In this document: in pieces, positions 42,373 to 49,347 of the stretch
Layout of the letters: each line of letters begins with the position of its first letter
Numbering within the stretch: the stretch's first letter is position 1
NCBI GenBank assembly: GCA_045587065.1
Contig: JAZNBQ010000044.1
Span: 1-59,320, forward strand
Reading direction: 5' to 3'
Length of the DNA: 59,320 nt
From: SFWF01 sp045587065
GTDB taxonomy: Bacteria; Bacillota; Clostridia; Oscillospirales; Acutalibacteraceae
The notes under the pieces: generated by a model
What the model saw: the letters and a program-made list of their open reading frames with translations, nothing else
Databases searched by the model: none
What the model was told of the DNA's origin: nothing
Program-made: the position numbers and the translations under genes

Positions 42373-42401
42373 TTTACAAAATATTCTAAATGATTTATAA
42401 T
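42373..42401 (+). promoter_or_regulatory. Promoter of rex
   Basis: TTTACA (42373-42378) and a perfect TATAAT (42396-42401) have a 17-bp spacer, 29 bp before the GTG start. Confidence 0.8.
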
Positions 42402-42430
42402 GGAAATAGTTTTTAAGACAGGTGATAAAA

Positions 42431-43063
42431 GTGAAAAGCAATTATATTTCTGCTTCAGTTATTAAAAGACTGCCCAGATACTATCGCTTTCTGAAAGAAC
42501 TTAAAAGTCAGAATATTACTCGTGTTTCTTCAAGTGAACTTGCAGAAAAAATGAAACTTACCGCAAGTCAAATTCGTCAGGACCTTAACTGCTTTGGAGG
42601 CTTTGGTCAACAGGGTTACGGTTATAATATTGATATGCTTTATGAAGAAATCGGAAATATATTAGGTTTTAACACTCTTTCGGATGCAATAATTATCGGT
42701 GTGGGAAAACTGGGCCTTGTGGTTTCTGAGAATATGAGTTTTGAAAAACTGGGCTTCAGACTAATAGGCGCTTTTGATAACAACCCTGAGATTATCGGCA
42801 CAAAAACAGCTGACCTTACTATTTTAGACGTGGAAAAGCTTGAAGAGTTTTGTCTTTTACATAAACCTAAGGTTGCTATTTTGTGCGTTCCAACCTTTGC
42901 CGCTAAAGAACTTTCGGAAAAGCTTATAGAATTAGGTGTTGAGGGCTTTTGGAATTTCTCTCATTATGATATTTCCCTTTTGCACCCTGAGGTTTCGGTG
43001 GAAAACGTTCATCTTAACGATACTCTTGCAAGGCTCTCTTATAAAATTAAAAATAATAAATAA
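42431..43063 (+). CDS. rex: Redox-sensing repressor Rex
   Basis: Senses NADH/NAD+ and represses fermentation and respiration genes. The 210-aa protein has an N-terminal winged helix (VIKRLPRYYRFLKELKSQNITRVSSSELAEKMKLTASQIRQDLNCFGGFGQQGYGYNI) and a Rossmann domain (AIIIGVGKLGLVV, LIGAFDNNPEIIG, ILCVPTFAAKEL, GFWNF). The start is GTG 42431, five bases after AGGTGA, rather than the earlier GTG at 42422 that lies within that site. Confidence 0.95.
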   Translation: MKSNYISASVIKRLPRYYRFLKELKSQNITRVSSSELAEKMKLTASQIRQDLNCFGGFGQQGYGYNIDMLYEEIGNILGFNTLSDAIIIGVGKLGLVVSENMSFEKLGFRLIGAFDNNPEIIGTKTADLTILDVEKLEEFCLLHKPKVAILCVPTFAAKELSEKLIELGVEGFWNFSHYDISLLHPEVSVENVHLNDTLARLSYKIKNNK

Positions 43064-43065
43064 AG

Positions 43066-43100
43066 AAATCATCGCAAATAATATTTGCGGTGATTTTTTT
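43066..43100 (+). terminator. Rex terminator overlapping the next ribosome binding site
   Basis: A 14-bp stem, AAATCATCGCAAAT/ATTTGCGGTGATTT with one T-G pair and a 3-nt AAT loop, is followed by T4-7. The T run ends directly at the DUF421 ATG, and GGTGA, the only ribosome-binding-site candidate of that gene, is in the 3' arm. Confidence 0.85.
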
Positions 43101-43775
43101 ATGCTCGTGTCAATTATCAGAACCTTTATAATGTACTTTTTTGTTATGTGTGCAATTCGGATTATGGGCAAAAGGCAAATAGGAGATATGCAACCGGGAG
43201 AACTTGTTGTAACTCTCCTTATTTCTGAAATTGCGGCAATTCCCTTACAGGATTCTTCTCAGCCTCTCCTTTTAGGCATTGTTTCCATGTTTACCCTTGT
43301 GTCTATTGAAATAATTATTTCAATATTTGCTATGAAAAGCCTTAAAATCAGAAAACTCATATCAGGCAAAAGCGTGGTAGTCATAAAAAACGGAGAGATA
43401 GACCAAAAGGCTATGAAAAAGGTGAGGCTTACAGTCCTTGATTTAATCGAGCTTTTAAGAGCTCAGGACGTATTTTCTCTTGACAGCGTGGCATTTGCGG
43501 TATTAGAGGTAAACGGAAGCCTTAGCGTTTTATTAAAAGAAGATAAGCAACCTGCTACGGTGGGAGACCTTAATATAAAAACCGCGAGAGAGGGTTTGCC
43601 TCTTCCTGTAATAAGTGACGGCAAAATAATAAAGGAGAGCATAAAAGCTCTCCAAATAAGTGAAACCAAGGTAAAGGAAATCATAAATGCCAATAAACTG
43701 CAAACAAAAGAGGTTTTTCTTTTAAACCTTGACAGATACGGCAACTTTACTTTAATTAAGAGGGATAATATATGA
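43101..43775 (+). CDS. DUF421/YetF-like membrane protein
   Basis: A 224-aa protein of the DUF421 (YetF) family. Three membrane segments lie at the N-terminus (SIIRTFIMYFFVMCAIRIMG; GELVVTLLISEIAAIPL; LLLGIVSMFTLVSIEIIISIF) with the family motif GKRQIGDMQPGELVV between them. A cytosolic mixed domain follows (about 90-224: KLISGKSVVVIKNGEI, LDLIELLRAQDVFSLDSVAFAVLEVNG). Role unknown; homologues occur in spore-formers. Its stop overlaps the DUF4363 ATG by 4 bp. ATG 43101 follows the rex terminator T run. Confidence 0.87.
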   Translation: MLVSIIRTFIMYFFVMCAIRIMGKRQIGDMQPGELVVTLLISEIAAIPLQDSSQPLLLGIVSMFTLVSIEIIISIFAMKSLKIRKLISGKSVVVIKNGEIDQKAMKKVRLTVLDLIELLRAQDVFSLDSVAFAVLEVNGSLSVLLKEDKQPATVGDLNIKTAREGLPLPVISDGKIIKESIKALQISETKVKEIINANKLQTKEVFLLNLDRYGNFTLIKRDNI

Positions 43776-44152
43776 AAAGGCTTATAGCTAGTATTGTAAT
43801 AATATTAATGTTAGGCGGTTTATCAATTTTGGGAAACGTCTTGACTGAAAAGCAGTATAAAAAAATAAATGCTTCTTTAAATCTTGCTAAAGAATCTGTT
43901 GAAAAAGAGGATTTTAAAGAAGCTAAAAAAATAATAAAAGAAATAGAAGAGGGTTGGCTTAAATCAGAAAGACGTCTTGCAGTGTTTATAAATCATCAGT
44001 TGCTTGACGAGGTAGGGTTAAAGCTTACGGTAATATACCCTTTTTGTGAAGCGGATACAAAAGCAGAATGTGCCGCCGCAATAAAAGAAGCCAAAATTGC
44101 CCTTGTTCATATGAAAAACGGACAAATACCATCTTTTGAGACGGTGATGTAA
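43772..44152 (+). CDS. DUF4363-family protein
   Basis: A 126-aa protein with one N-terminal membrane segment (RLIASIVIILMLGGLSILGNVL), then an all-helical, charged extracytoplasmic part (KESVEKEDFKEAKKIIKEIEEGWLKSERRLAVFINHQLLDEV, with AAIKEAKIALVHM near the end). It fits the DUF4363 family that often follows DUF421 genes in Clostridia, and the ATGA overlap indicates joint translation and probably a complex. Function unknown. Confidence 0.82.
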   Translation: MKRLIASIVIILMLGGLSILGNVLTEKQYKKINASLNLAKESVEKEDFKEAKKIIKEIEEGWLKSERRLAVFINHQLLDEVGLKLTVIYPFCEADTKAECAAAIKEAKIALVHMKNGQIPSFETVM

Positions 44153-44174
44153 TAGCAAAAGGCTTGTAAAATAT

Positions 44175-44203
44175 TGACAATCACCATATCCTGTGTTATC
44201 ATA
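44175..44203 (+). promoter_or_regulatory. Promoter upstream of the 28-codon ORF
   Basis: A perfect TTGACA and TATCAT have a 17-bp spacer, with T-rich/TG extension before the -10. It lies 20 bp before the small ORF start. Confidence 0.7.
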
Positions 44204-44222
44204 AAGAAAAAGGGTGTATAAA

Positions 44223-44309
44223 ATGAAAAGAATTTTTAAAATTGATTTTAAGTTTATGCACTGCTTTGATTTATATGTTTTTTATGGAAAACTAAAATTT
44301 ATTTGGTAG
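44223..44309 (+). CDS. 28-aa small ORF, possible leader peptide
   Basis: ATG 44223 begins a 28-codon frame with AAAGGGTG about 7 bp upstream. The peptide is aromatic and basic (MKRIFKIDFKFMH, then CFDLYVFYGKLKFIW). It sits between a good promoter and a terminator hairpin that begins at its stop codon. This is the layout of a leader peptide/attenuator, or of a very small membrane-active protein. No homologue is recognised. Confidence 0.45.
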   Translation: MKRIFKIDFKFMHCFDLYVFYGKLKFIW

Positions 44310-44351
44310 TGCGTAAGCTTATTTTAACAGAGCTTACGCGCTTTTATTTTT
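44309..44351 (+). terminator. Terminator or attenuator after the small ORF
   Basis: GTGCGTAAGCT/AGCTTACGCGC, an 11-bp stem with one G-U pair and an 11-nt loop, is followed by TTTTATTTTTA. Only 37 bp separate it from the next start codon. Confidence 0.85.
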
Positions 44352-44388
44352 ACCTAATATAACCCATTTGTCGGAGGCTGAATATAAT

Positions 44389-44859
44389 ATGAAAAATTTC
44401 ATTAGTATCTTTTGTTCTTTTTTGAGTCTTCTTATGCTTTGTTCCTGTAACTCGTACGATACCCCAACCCAAGCAGAATTTGAAGAACACTCAAAAAAGC
44501 AAGGCGTGGTTTTGGTAACCGATAAAACTGAATACATTTATCCCGAAGATACCATACGGTATAACGTGGTAAACTATAGCGAAGAAACCTATTTGTTTGA
44601 AAATGATATGGCTATATTAGAGATTTATGTAAATGGCAAGTGGGAAAAAGTTTCATTTAACGGTGTCCATACTTACGAGGCTTGGAGCCACGAATTAGGG
44701 TTAAATGAACAATCAACTTTGCCTTTGGAAAAAAATTTAGAAGAACACGAAAGAGGAAGAAAAGAAACAGGTATAGGAAATAACAGAAAACGACTGAAAA
44801 AAGGTTACTATAGAATAGTAAGAGATGGCTGTGTTTCAAATATTTTCTTTATTTCTTGA
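44389..44859 (+). CDS. Ig-like-fold lipoprotein
   Basis: A 156-aa lipoprotein. The signal peptide ends LLMLCSC (lipidation Cys near residue 20). The mature part, KTEYIYPEDTIRYNVVNYSEETYLFENDMAILEIYVNGKWEKV ... LKKGYYRIVRD, has the strand pattern of a bacterial immunoglobulin-like domain found in clostridial lipoproteins. CGGAGG lies rather far (11 bp) before the ATG. It precedes the secreted protease by 28 bp and probably shares its transcript. Confidence 0.68.
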   Translation: MKNFISIFCSFLSLLMLCSCNSYDTPTQAEFEEHSKKQGVVLVTDKTEYIYPEDTIRYNVVNYSEETYLFENDMAILEIYVNGKWEKVSFNGVHTYEAWSHELGLNEQSTLPLEKNLEEHERGRKETGIGNNRKRLKKGYYRIVRDGCVSNIFFIS

Positions 44860-44887
44860 ATGTTTTATTTTTTGGAGGTGTATTTTA

Positions 44888-45832
44888 ATGAAAAAAATGA
44901 TTGTAAGTTACGTTTTAATTTTTACTATTATGATGGTGTCGTTGGGAAATAGTTCGGCTTCAGCAATTAGTGCCGATAATACCGAACACAAACAAATATA
45001 TAGATACGATGTTTCTACAGGTGAAGTTTCTACTGTAAAACGGCAAGACGTAATTACCAAAAAACAAACAGTCCAAACAAGGAGAACTGGCGACGGGGAA
45101 GAAGTGGCTTCTGTTAATCCTTGTCTATCAACAATTCCAGAACCGTCTCCCCGACATCTTTTGGGAAGCTGGACAAGAGTAAATTCTCCAAGAGTGTCAT
45201 CTCAATACAGAAGCACAGTATATATAACATACACAAAAAACGGCAATACCTGTAGAGCCACTGGTTTTATGATAGGCCCTAGAGCAGTGGCAACCTGTGG
45301 ACACGTTGTATATAGTCCAAACACAAATACTTATGCTTCTAATGTGGTTGTATATCCTGCTTATTCGGACTCAATAACACCGTATGGTTCTGCAACTGGA
45401 ACTGCTTTTTTAATTAATGAAGGATGGTATGAAGACAATAGTTCAGAATATGACTGGGCTGTTATAGAACTAAATAGCAATATAGGCGATACTGTAGGAT
45501 ATATGGGATTTCGTTGGCAAGGCTCTTCATATAACGGAACTAATTTCATGTCTAATGGATATCCTGCGCTTGTTGGGGGAACAGATAATTATTATATGTA
45601 TCGTTCTAATGGAACCGTTACAACAACCTATACGAGAGTATTATATAGTAACAACACGAATTCAGCAGAAGGCATGAGCGGCGGACCGGTATATATTGAA
45701 AGCGAAACGGCAGGTTATGTGGCAATCGCCTTAATATCTGGAGGAACACAAAGCGGAACAAATAATACTTATATCAGAATTACTGAAGAGGTATATGACT
45801 TGTTTGTTTCTTGTAGAAATGACAGAGTATAA
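44888..45832 (+). CDS. Secreted trypsin-like serine protease (V8/glutamyl endopeptidase type)
   Basis: A 314-aa S1-family protease. Signal peptide at residues 1-27 (KMIVSYVLIFTIMMVSLGNSSASA). A propeptide of about 70 residues is followed by the catalytic domain with triad H139 (ATCGHVVY), D189 (SEYDWAVIEL) and S264 (EGMSGGPVY). The SGG-PVY form and length fit the V8-like/glutamyl endopeptidase group of Firmicutes; specificity for Glu is not shown. GGAGGTG precedes ATG 44888. A strong terminator follows. Confidence 0.9.
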   Translation: MKKMIVSYVLIFTIMMVSLGNSSASAISADNTEHKQIYRYDVSTGEVSTVKRQDVITKKQTVQTRRTGDGEEVASVNPCLSTIPEPSPRHLLGSWTRVNSPRVSSQYRSTVYITYTKNGNTCRATGFMIGPRAVATCGHVVYSPNTNTYASNVVVYPAYSDSITPYGSATGTAFLINEGWYEDNSSEYDWAVIELNSNIGDTVGYMGFRWQGSSYNGTNFMSNGYPALVGGTDNYYMYRSNGTVTTTYTRVLYSNNTNSAEGMSGGPVYIESETAGYVAIALISGGTQSGTNNTYIRITEEVYDLFVSCRNDRV

Positions 45833-45853
45833 TAAAGCTTAAGTGTTTATATA

Positions 45854-45886
45854 AAAAAGGTCTCGCCTATACGGCGAGACCTTTTT
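45854..45886. terminator. Bidirectional terminator
   Basis: AAAAAGGTCTCGCC/GGCGAGACCTTTTT between the protease gene and the convergent XRE gene, with T tails both ways. Confidence 0.93.
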
Positions 45887-45890
45887 GTTC

Positions 45891-46136
45891 TTATTCTTTT
45901 CCTAAAAGCCAGTCTACAGAAACTGAAAGTATTTCAGAAAGGGCTTTAAGTTCTATATCTGAAACAGGTCGTTTTTGTCCTTCTAATAACGACAGGGCAG
46001 GGGTGCTTATTTCAATGCCCATAAGCTGAAGTTTAGCAAGAAGGTCTTTTTGTTTCATGTCTTTTCTGTTGCGAGCAAGTGTTACTCGTGCTCCGACAAT
46101 ATTTTTGTTTCCAAGTTCTAATTTTCTCGGTTTCAA
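45891..46136 (-). CDS. XRE-family helix-turn-helix regulator
   Basis: An 81-aa protein that is essentially one Cro/CI-type helix-turn-helix domain: VGARVTLARNRKDMKQKDLLAKLQLMGIEISTPALSLLEGQKRPVSDIELKALSEILSVSVDWLLG. Start taken at TTG 46136, since AGAGGTG lies six bases upstream; the GTG three codons earlier is part of that site. It faces a small ORF across a region with a perfect 17-bp palindrome and a second degenerate copy, the usual layout for an autoregulated repressor. Confidence 0.88.
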   Translation of the reverse strand: MKPRKLELGNKNIVGARVTLARNRKDMKQKDLLAKLQLMGIEISTPALSLLEGQKRPVSDIELKALSEILSVSVDWLLGKE

Positions 46137-46185
46137 GACCTTCACCTCTTTCTAAATTTATTATATGTTAGAAAAAGGTTGATTT

Positions 46186-46202
46186 ATTTGGTATTACCAA
46201 AT
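46186..46202. promoter_or_regulatory. Perfect 17-bp palindrome, candidate XRE operator
   Basis: ATTTGGTA-T-TACCAAAT, 8-bp perfect arms around a central T, 49 bp before the XRE start and 53 bp before the small ORF. Confidence 0.65.
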
Positions 46203-46214
46203 ATAATATAATTA

Positions 46215-46231
46215 ATTTGGCTATACTAAAT
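46215..46231. promoter_or_regulatory. Degenerate second copy of the XRE operator
   Basis: ATTTGGCTATACTAAAT keeps the ATTTGG and TAAAT ends of the perfect palindrome; centres are 29 bp apart (about three helical turns), allowing cooperative binding. Confidence 0.45.
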
Positions 46232-46255
46232 AAAAACTGTAAAGGAAGTAACAAT

Positions 46256-46411
46256 ATGGCAGATTACAAACAAATGTACTTAACACTACTTGATGCAACA
46301 GAAAAAGCGATAGAAACCTTAGTGAGTGCACAAAGGGCGGCAGAAGAAATTTATATCGATACGACAGACGAAAAAGAAAAGAAAGAACTTAAACTTGTTA
46401 AAAAACAATGA
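46256..46411 (+). CDS. Small conserved-type protein divergent from the XRE gene
   Basis: A 51-aa acidic, helical protein (ADYKQMYLTLLDATEKAIETL ... SAQRAAEEIYIDT). AAAGGAAG lies before the ATG and a terminator follows at 46420. Similar short proteins starting MADYK-MYL are frequent beside regulators in clostridial mobile regions, so I regard it as real; its function is unknown. It could be the target or co-factor of the divergent regulator. Confidence 0.68.
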   Translation: MADYKQMYLTLLDATEKAIETLVSAQRAAEEIYIDTTDEKEKKELKLVKKQ

Positions 46412-46419
46412 GTTAGATA

Positions 46420-46453
46420 AAAACAAGACAGTCAATAGACTGTCTTGTTTTTT
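46420..46453 (+). terminator. Terminator of the small ORF
   Basis: AAAACAAGACAGTC/GACTGTCTTGTTTT with an AATA loop and T6 tail. Confidence 0.93.
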
Positions 46454-46732
46454 GTGTACGGTGCTATCGCACCTATTAGTTGGAATCTTCTTAAAATTTA
46501 CACAGAAAAATAAAAAAGACCACACCTTACGGCGTAGTCTTTTCTATTTTTGGCGCGCTGAAGAAGATTCCCTCCGGTGCTGTCGCACCTATCAGGCACA
46601 CGTCGGCAAAAACAGTCCACCGGACTGTTTTCTTCCGAAAGCCAAGGGCTTTCTCCCTCCTTTTCGAATCTTCTTATATAGATGCACACAAAAATAAAAA
46701 AGACTACACCTTACGGAATAGTCTTTTTATTT
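46454..46732. repeat. Degenerate tandem repeat with hairpins and copies of the tRNA-Arg 3' end
   Basis: Two related units are seen. Each has GGTGC-TRTC-GCACC, an AATCTTCTT block, an AAAAATAAAAAAGAC terminator-like arm and TGGCGCGCTGAAGAAGATTC, the last 20 bases of the tRNA-Arg gene read from the plus strand (46551-46570; the intact tRNA copy is 46733-46752). The second unit carries a further stretch of about 70 bp with two perfect hairpins, AACAGTCC/GGACTGTT and GAAAGCC/GGCTTTC. Frames crossing it lack ribosome binding sites and appear non-coding. Confidence 0.75.
46695..46728 (-). terminator. Terminator of tRNA-Arg
   Basis: On the minus strand AAAAAGACTA/TAGTCTTTTT with an 11-nt loop, a few bases after the CCA end. 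A diverged copy lies at about 46511-46545. Confidence 0.75.
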
Positions 46733-46809
46733 TGGCGCGCTGAAGAAGATTCGAACTCCCGACCTTTTGGTCCGTAGCCAAACGCTCTATCCAGCTGAGC
46801 TATCAGCGC
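46733..46809 (-). tRNA. tRNA-Arg (anticodon ACG)
   Basis: A 77-nt tRNA on the minus strand. Acceptor stem GCGCTGA/TCAGCGC with discriminator G and encoded CCA. The D-arm is GCTCAGCTGGATAGAGC; the anticodon stem TTTGG/CCAAA encloses CTACGGA, giving ACG, expected to be edited to ICG. The T-stem has two G-U pairs. Confidence 0.95.
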
Positions 46810-47110
46810 GTACACTTATTTTTGAGTGCCAAAATATAATACCACACTTTGTTTGAAATATCAAGTGTTTTTTTAAAAATTTTATTTTGGGTGTCATAAT
46901 GTCAAAATGGAAAAATAAGGATTTGTTAATAACCTGTTTAAAACGGTGCAAAACTCGTTTAGTAACATTAACAGGTAACGGCAAACCGCCATTTTTCGAC
47001 CTTTTCTTCAAAAAGTTTTCCACATTACCAACAGAGTTATTAACAATTGCTACGTTGCACAGGTTTACATAATAAAAATTTAAGTAAAAATTTTTACCGA
47101 TTTTGCCTAC
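46810..47110. other. AT-rich non-coding region
   Basis: No supported gene. It contains three 9-mers one base away from the DnaA-box consensus: TGTTAATAA (near 46924), TTTTCCACA (near 47015) and TTATTAACA (near 47037). A plus-strand frame at 46887-47072 has no ribosome binding site and was not accepted. Confidence 0.5.
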
Positions 47111-47153
47111 AAAAATAGAGGATATGTTAATTTAAAAGACATATCCTCTATAA
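47111..47153 (-). terminator. Terminator of the 250-aa hypothetical gene
   Basis: ATAGAGGATATGT/ACATATCCTCTAT, a 13-bp perfect stem with T tail on the minus strand, right after the stop codon. Confidence 0.92.
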
Positions 47154-47156
47154 TTT

Positions 47157-47909
47157 TTAGTCGGTATATTTAAGTGCTTCGGTAAACTTTTTATTCTTTC
47201 CTAAAAGAGCAACCTGATGGTTAACACAAGTAATAAGGTTCTGACAGTCGGCCATATATTCAACTGCCGCTTTAAAACGAGCTTCGTTTTTACCGATAGC
47301 CGCGGTAAAGAGTGCAACAACTGTTGTGGAGGTTGCGTTATCCCCTGTAACAAAGAGGCTAACCAGTAAATCAACAAGCTTCTTTACTGCCTTTTTATTT
47401 CCACTGTCTAACGTTTTCTTGATTTCAGGCACAAAATAGGTCATATAAAAATCAAGATACAAGAACTTGCCCTTTTCTGCGGTTTCGCTCTTGTAGGTTT
47501 CCTTTAAGTTAGGATAAACCGAAAGAAGTTTTGTTGTAAGGGTGTTTATTGTAACTGCATCTCCCTTAGCTGCGGTTGGCAGGTCAACTGCGGTTGCAGA
47601 ATTTCTGCGAACAGGTTTAATATCCAGAACCTTTTTTAATGTGTCAACAAAATCTATTGCAACACACTGAGCGTCCTTTGCATTGTGACTTTCATCAAAA
47701 AGATAGGCGGAGATTTCTGTCTCGTCTCCTGCAGTGCCCTCTTCGTTAAGGTCTGCTTTTAAAAGGGTGTAAACCTTTCTTGCCTCGTCATATTTAATAG
47801 AAACAGAAATTTTTTCGTTTTGGAATTTGCCGTCAGATTCTTTAAAGCCGTTTGAGTTTAAAAACTCCTGCATATTTTCAATTACTACGTCGTAAAACTT
47901 GTTTTCCAT
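47157..47909 (-). CDS. Hypothetical protein, 250 aa
   Basis: Not recognised. A soluble, mixed alpha/beta N-terminal half (ENKFYDVVIENMQEFLNSNGFKES, VSIKYDEARKVYTLLKADL, DAQCVAIDFVDTLKKVLDIK) is joined by a basic linker at about 100 to an all-helical C-terminal half (TKLLSVYPNLKETY, KKAVKKLVDLLVSLFV, ALFTAAIGKNEARFKAAVEYMADCQNLI). There is no signal peptide or membrane segment. It has its own promoter and terminator. AAGGAGTGAC precedes the ATG. Confidence 0.78.
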   Translation of the reverse strand: MENKFYDVVIENMQEFLNSNGFKESDGKFQNEKISVSIKYDEARKVYTLLKADLNEEGTAGDETEISAYLFDESHNAKDAQCVAIDFVDTLKKVLDIKPVRRNSATAVDLPTAAKGDAVTINTLTTKLLSVYPNLKETYKSETAEKGKFLYLDFYMTYFVPEIKKTLDSGNKKAVKKLVDLLVSLFVTGDNATSTTVVALFTAAIGKNEARFKAAVEYMADCQNLITCVNHQVALLGKNKKFTEALKYTD

Positions 47910-47932
47910 AATGTCACTCCTTAATTTCCATT

Positions 47933-47961
47933 AGTATAACACAAAAAGTGATATTTGTCAC
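47933..47961 (-). promoter_or_regulatory. Promoter of the 250-aa hypothetical gene
   Basis: On the minus strand GTGACA and TATACT have a 17-bp spacer, 24 bp before the ATG. Confidence 0.65.
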
Positions 47962-47967
47962 TAAATT

Positions 47968-48633
47968 TTATATTTGCCAGTCAATAGGTGTTTTACCGGC
48001 TTTTATTAAAATTTCATTGGTTTTAGAGAAATGCTTACACCCAAAAAATCCGCCGTATGCCGAAAGGGGACTTGGGTGCACAGTTTCCAGTTTTATGTGA
48101 ATAGGATTTGTAATAAGTTTTGCCTTGTTTTTGGCGTTGGCGCCCCACAGAAGAAAGACGATGGGACTTTCTTTTTTGTTAAGCTCTGAAATAACCCTAT
48201 CGGTAAATTCTTCCCAACCTTTTCCTTTATGGGAGTTAGGACTTGCTTCCCTGACAGTTAAAACAGTGTTCAAAAGCAAAACACCTTGCTCTGCCCAGTG
48301 GGTAAGTTCGCCGTGACCTGTATATTTAAATCCCACGTCACTTTCAAGCTCTTTAAATATGTTTTTAAGAGAAGGGGGAGGCTCTACCCCCTTTTTTACC
48401 GAAAAGCACATTCCGTGAGCCTGACCAAAAGCGTGATAAGGGTCCTGTCCGATAATAACCACCTTGGTGTCCTCAAAGGAGGAGGCCTTAAGGGAATTGA
48501 AAATATCGTTCATAGGAGGGTATATGCGCCTAGAAGAATATTCACTCTTTAAAAACTGTCTTAGGTTTTTATAATAATCCTTATTAAATTCATCTGCAAG
48601 AATTTTGTCCCAATCGTTACCCAAATTAACCAT
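47968..48633 (-). CDS. ung: Uracil-DNA glycosylase (family 1)
   Basis: Removes uracil from DNA. The 221-aa protein has the water-activating motif GQDPYHAFGQAHGMCFS (catalytic Asp) and the HPSPLSAYGGFFGCKHF leucine-loop motif. The second Met (48633) is chosen: AAGGA lies 8 bases before it, whereas the first Met at 48642 directly follows AAGG. It overlaps the tcdA end by 8 bp, placing it in the nth-tcdA-ung operon. Confidence 0.95.
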   Translation of the reverse strand: MVNLGNDWDKILADEFNKDYYKNLRQFLKSEYSSRRIYPPMNDIFNSLKASSFEDTKVVIIGQDPYHAFGQAHGMCFSVKKGVEPPPSLKNIFKELESDVGFKYTGHGELTHWAEQGVLLLNTVLTVREASPNSHKGKGWEEFTDRVISELNKKESPIVFLLWGANAKNKAKLITNPIHIKLETVHPSPLSAYGGFFGCKHFSKTNEILIKAGKTPIDWQI

Positions 48634-49345
48634 TGTTCTCATCCTTCGAAATTAAATCTATAACCTCTTTTGCAAGTAAAAGACCGGCGGCAAGGGGAAC
48701 AAATATTGCGCTTGAGGGGGCAGGTCTGTTGCCCTTTAACGCTCCGGTGCTTTCTGCGGAGCAGGGCTTTTCGTCAGACCAGACAACCCTTAATGAATCA
48801 ACGCCCTTTGCCTTTAATTCTTTTCTCATAACTCTGGCAAGGGGACAACCGCTTGTAGAAAAGAGGTCCCCTGTTTTTAGTCTTGTAAGGTCGGTTTTAT
48901 TTCCTGTACCCATACAGCTTATAACAGGGATGTTTTTTTCTCTTGCTCTTAAGATAATCTCAAGTTTTGCCGTTACTGTGTCAACGGCATCAATAACTGC
49001 ATCAAAGTCTTTAAAATCTATACTATCTGCATTTTCAGGCAGATAAAACATATCGTGAACAGTGATTTTGGTATCAGGAGAGATTTCTATAGCGCGAAGT
49101 CTTGCGGCTTCGGTTTTCTTAACGCCAAGGTTTTTGCTTGTAGCAATAATCTGTCTGTTTATATTAGAAGGGGAAACAGTATCAAAATCAAAAATATCAA
49201 TATGACCTACACCACTTCGAACTAAAGCCTCTAAAGCGGCACCGCCCACGCCCCCAAGTCCAAAAATTGCAATTCTGGAGCGTGAGAGCTTTTCCATTAC
49301 GTCTTTACCTAAAAGGGCTTCGGTTCTTGAAAAAATTTCCTTCAT
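48626..49345 (-). CDS. tcdA: tRNA threonylcarbamoyladenosine dehydratase
   Basis: ThiF/E1-like enzyme that cyclises t6A37 in tRNA using ATP. The 239-aa protein has FSRTEALLGKDVMEKL, the nucleotide-binding IAIFGLGGVGGAALEALVRSG, DFDTVSPSNINRQIIA, DAVDTVTAK, and SCMGTGNKTDLTRL, all as in TcdA/CsdL; the downstream VSDEKP-like segment is VVWSDEKP. It lies 2 bp after nth. Confidence 0.93.
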   Translation of the reverse strand: MKEIFSRTEALLGKDVMEKLSRSRIAIFGLGGVGGAALEALVRSGVGHIDIFDFDTVSPSNINRQIIATSKNLGVKKTEAARLRAIEISPDTKITVHDMFYLPENADSIDFKDFDAVIDAVDTVTAKLEIILRAREKNIPVISCMGTGNKTDLTRLKTGDLFSTSGCPLARVMRKELKAKGVDSLRVVWSDEKPCSAESTGALKGNRPAPSSAIFVPLAAGLLLAKEVIDLISKDENNG

Positions 49346-49347
49346 AC

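Noticed and set aside
42936..43100. Upstream extension of the DUF421 frame into rex
   Set aside because: The extension lies within rex and the terminator; homology-like sequence begins at ATG 43101.
46326..46697. Frames on both strands across the tRNA-Arg repeat region
   Set aside because: They read through terminators, hairpins and tRNA-end copies; coding is implausible.
46887..47072. 61-codon plus-strand frame after tRNA-Arg
   Set aside because: No ribosome binding site, AT-rich, no recognisable domain.
46810..47110. Chromosome origin (oriC)
   Set aside because: No exact DnaA box, no dnaA/dnaN/rpmH/gyr neighbours, and no clear switch in gene strand bias.
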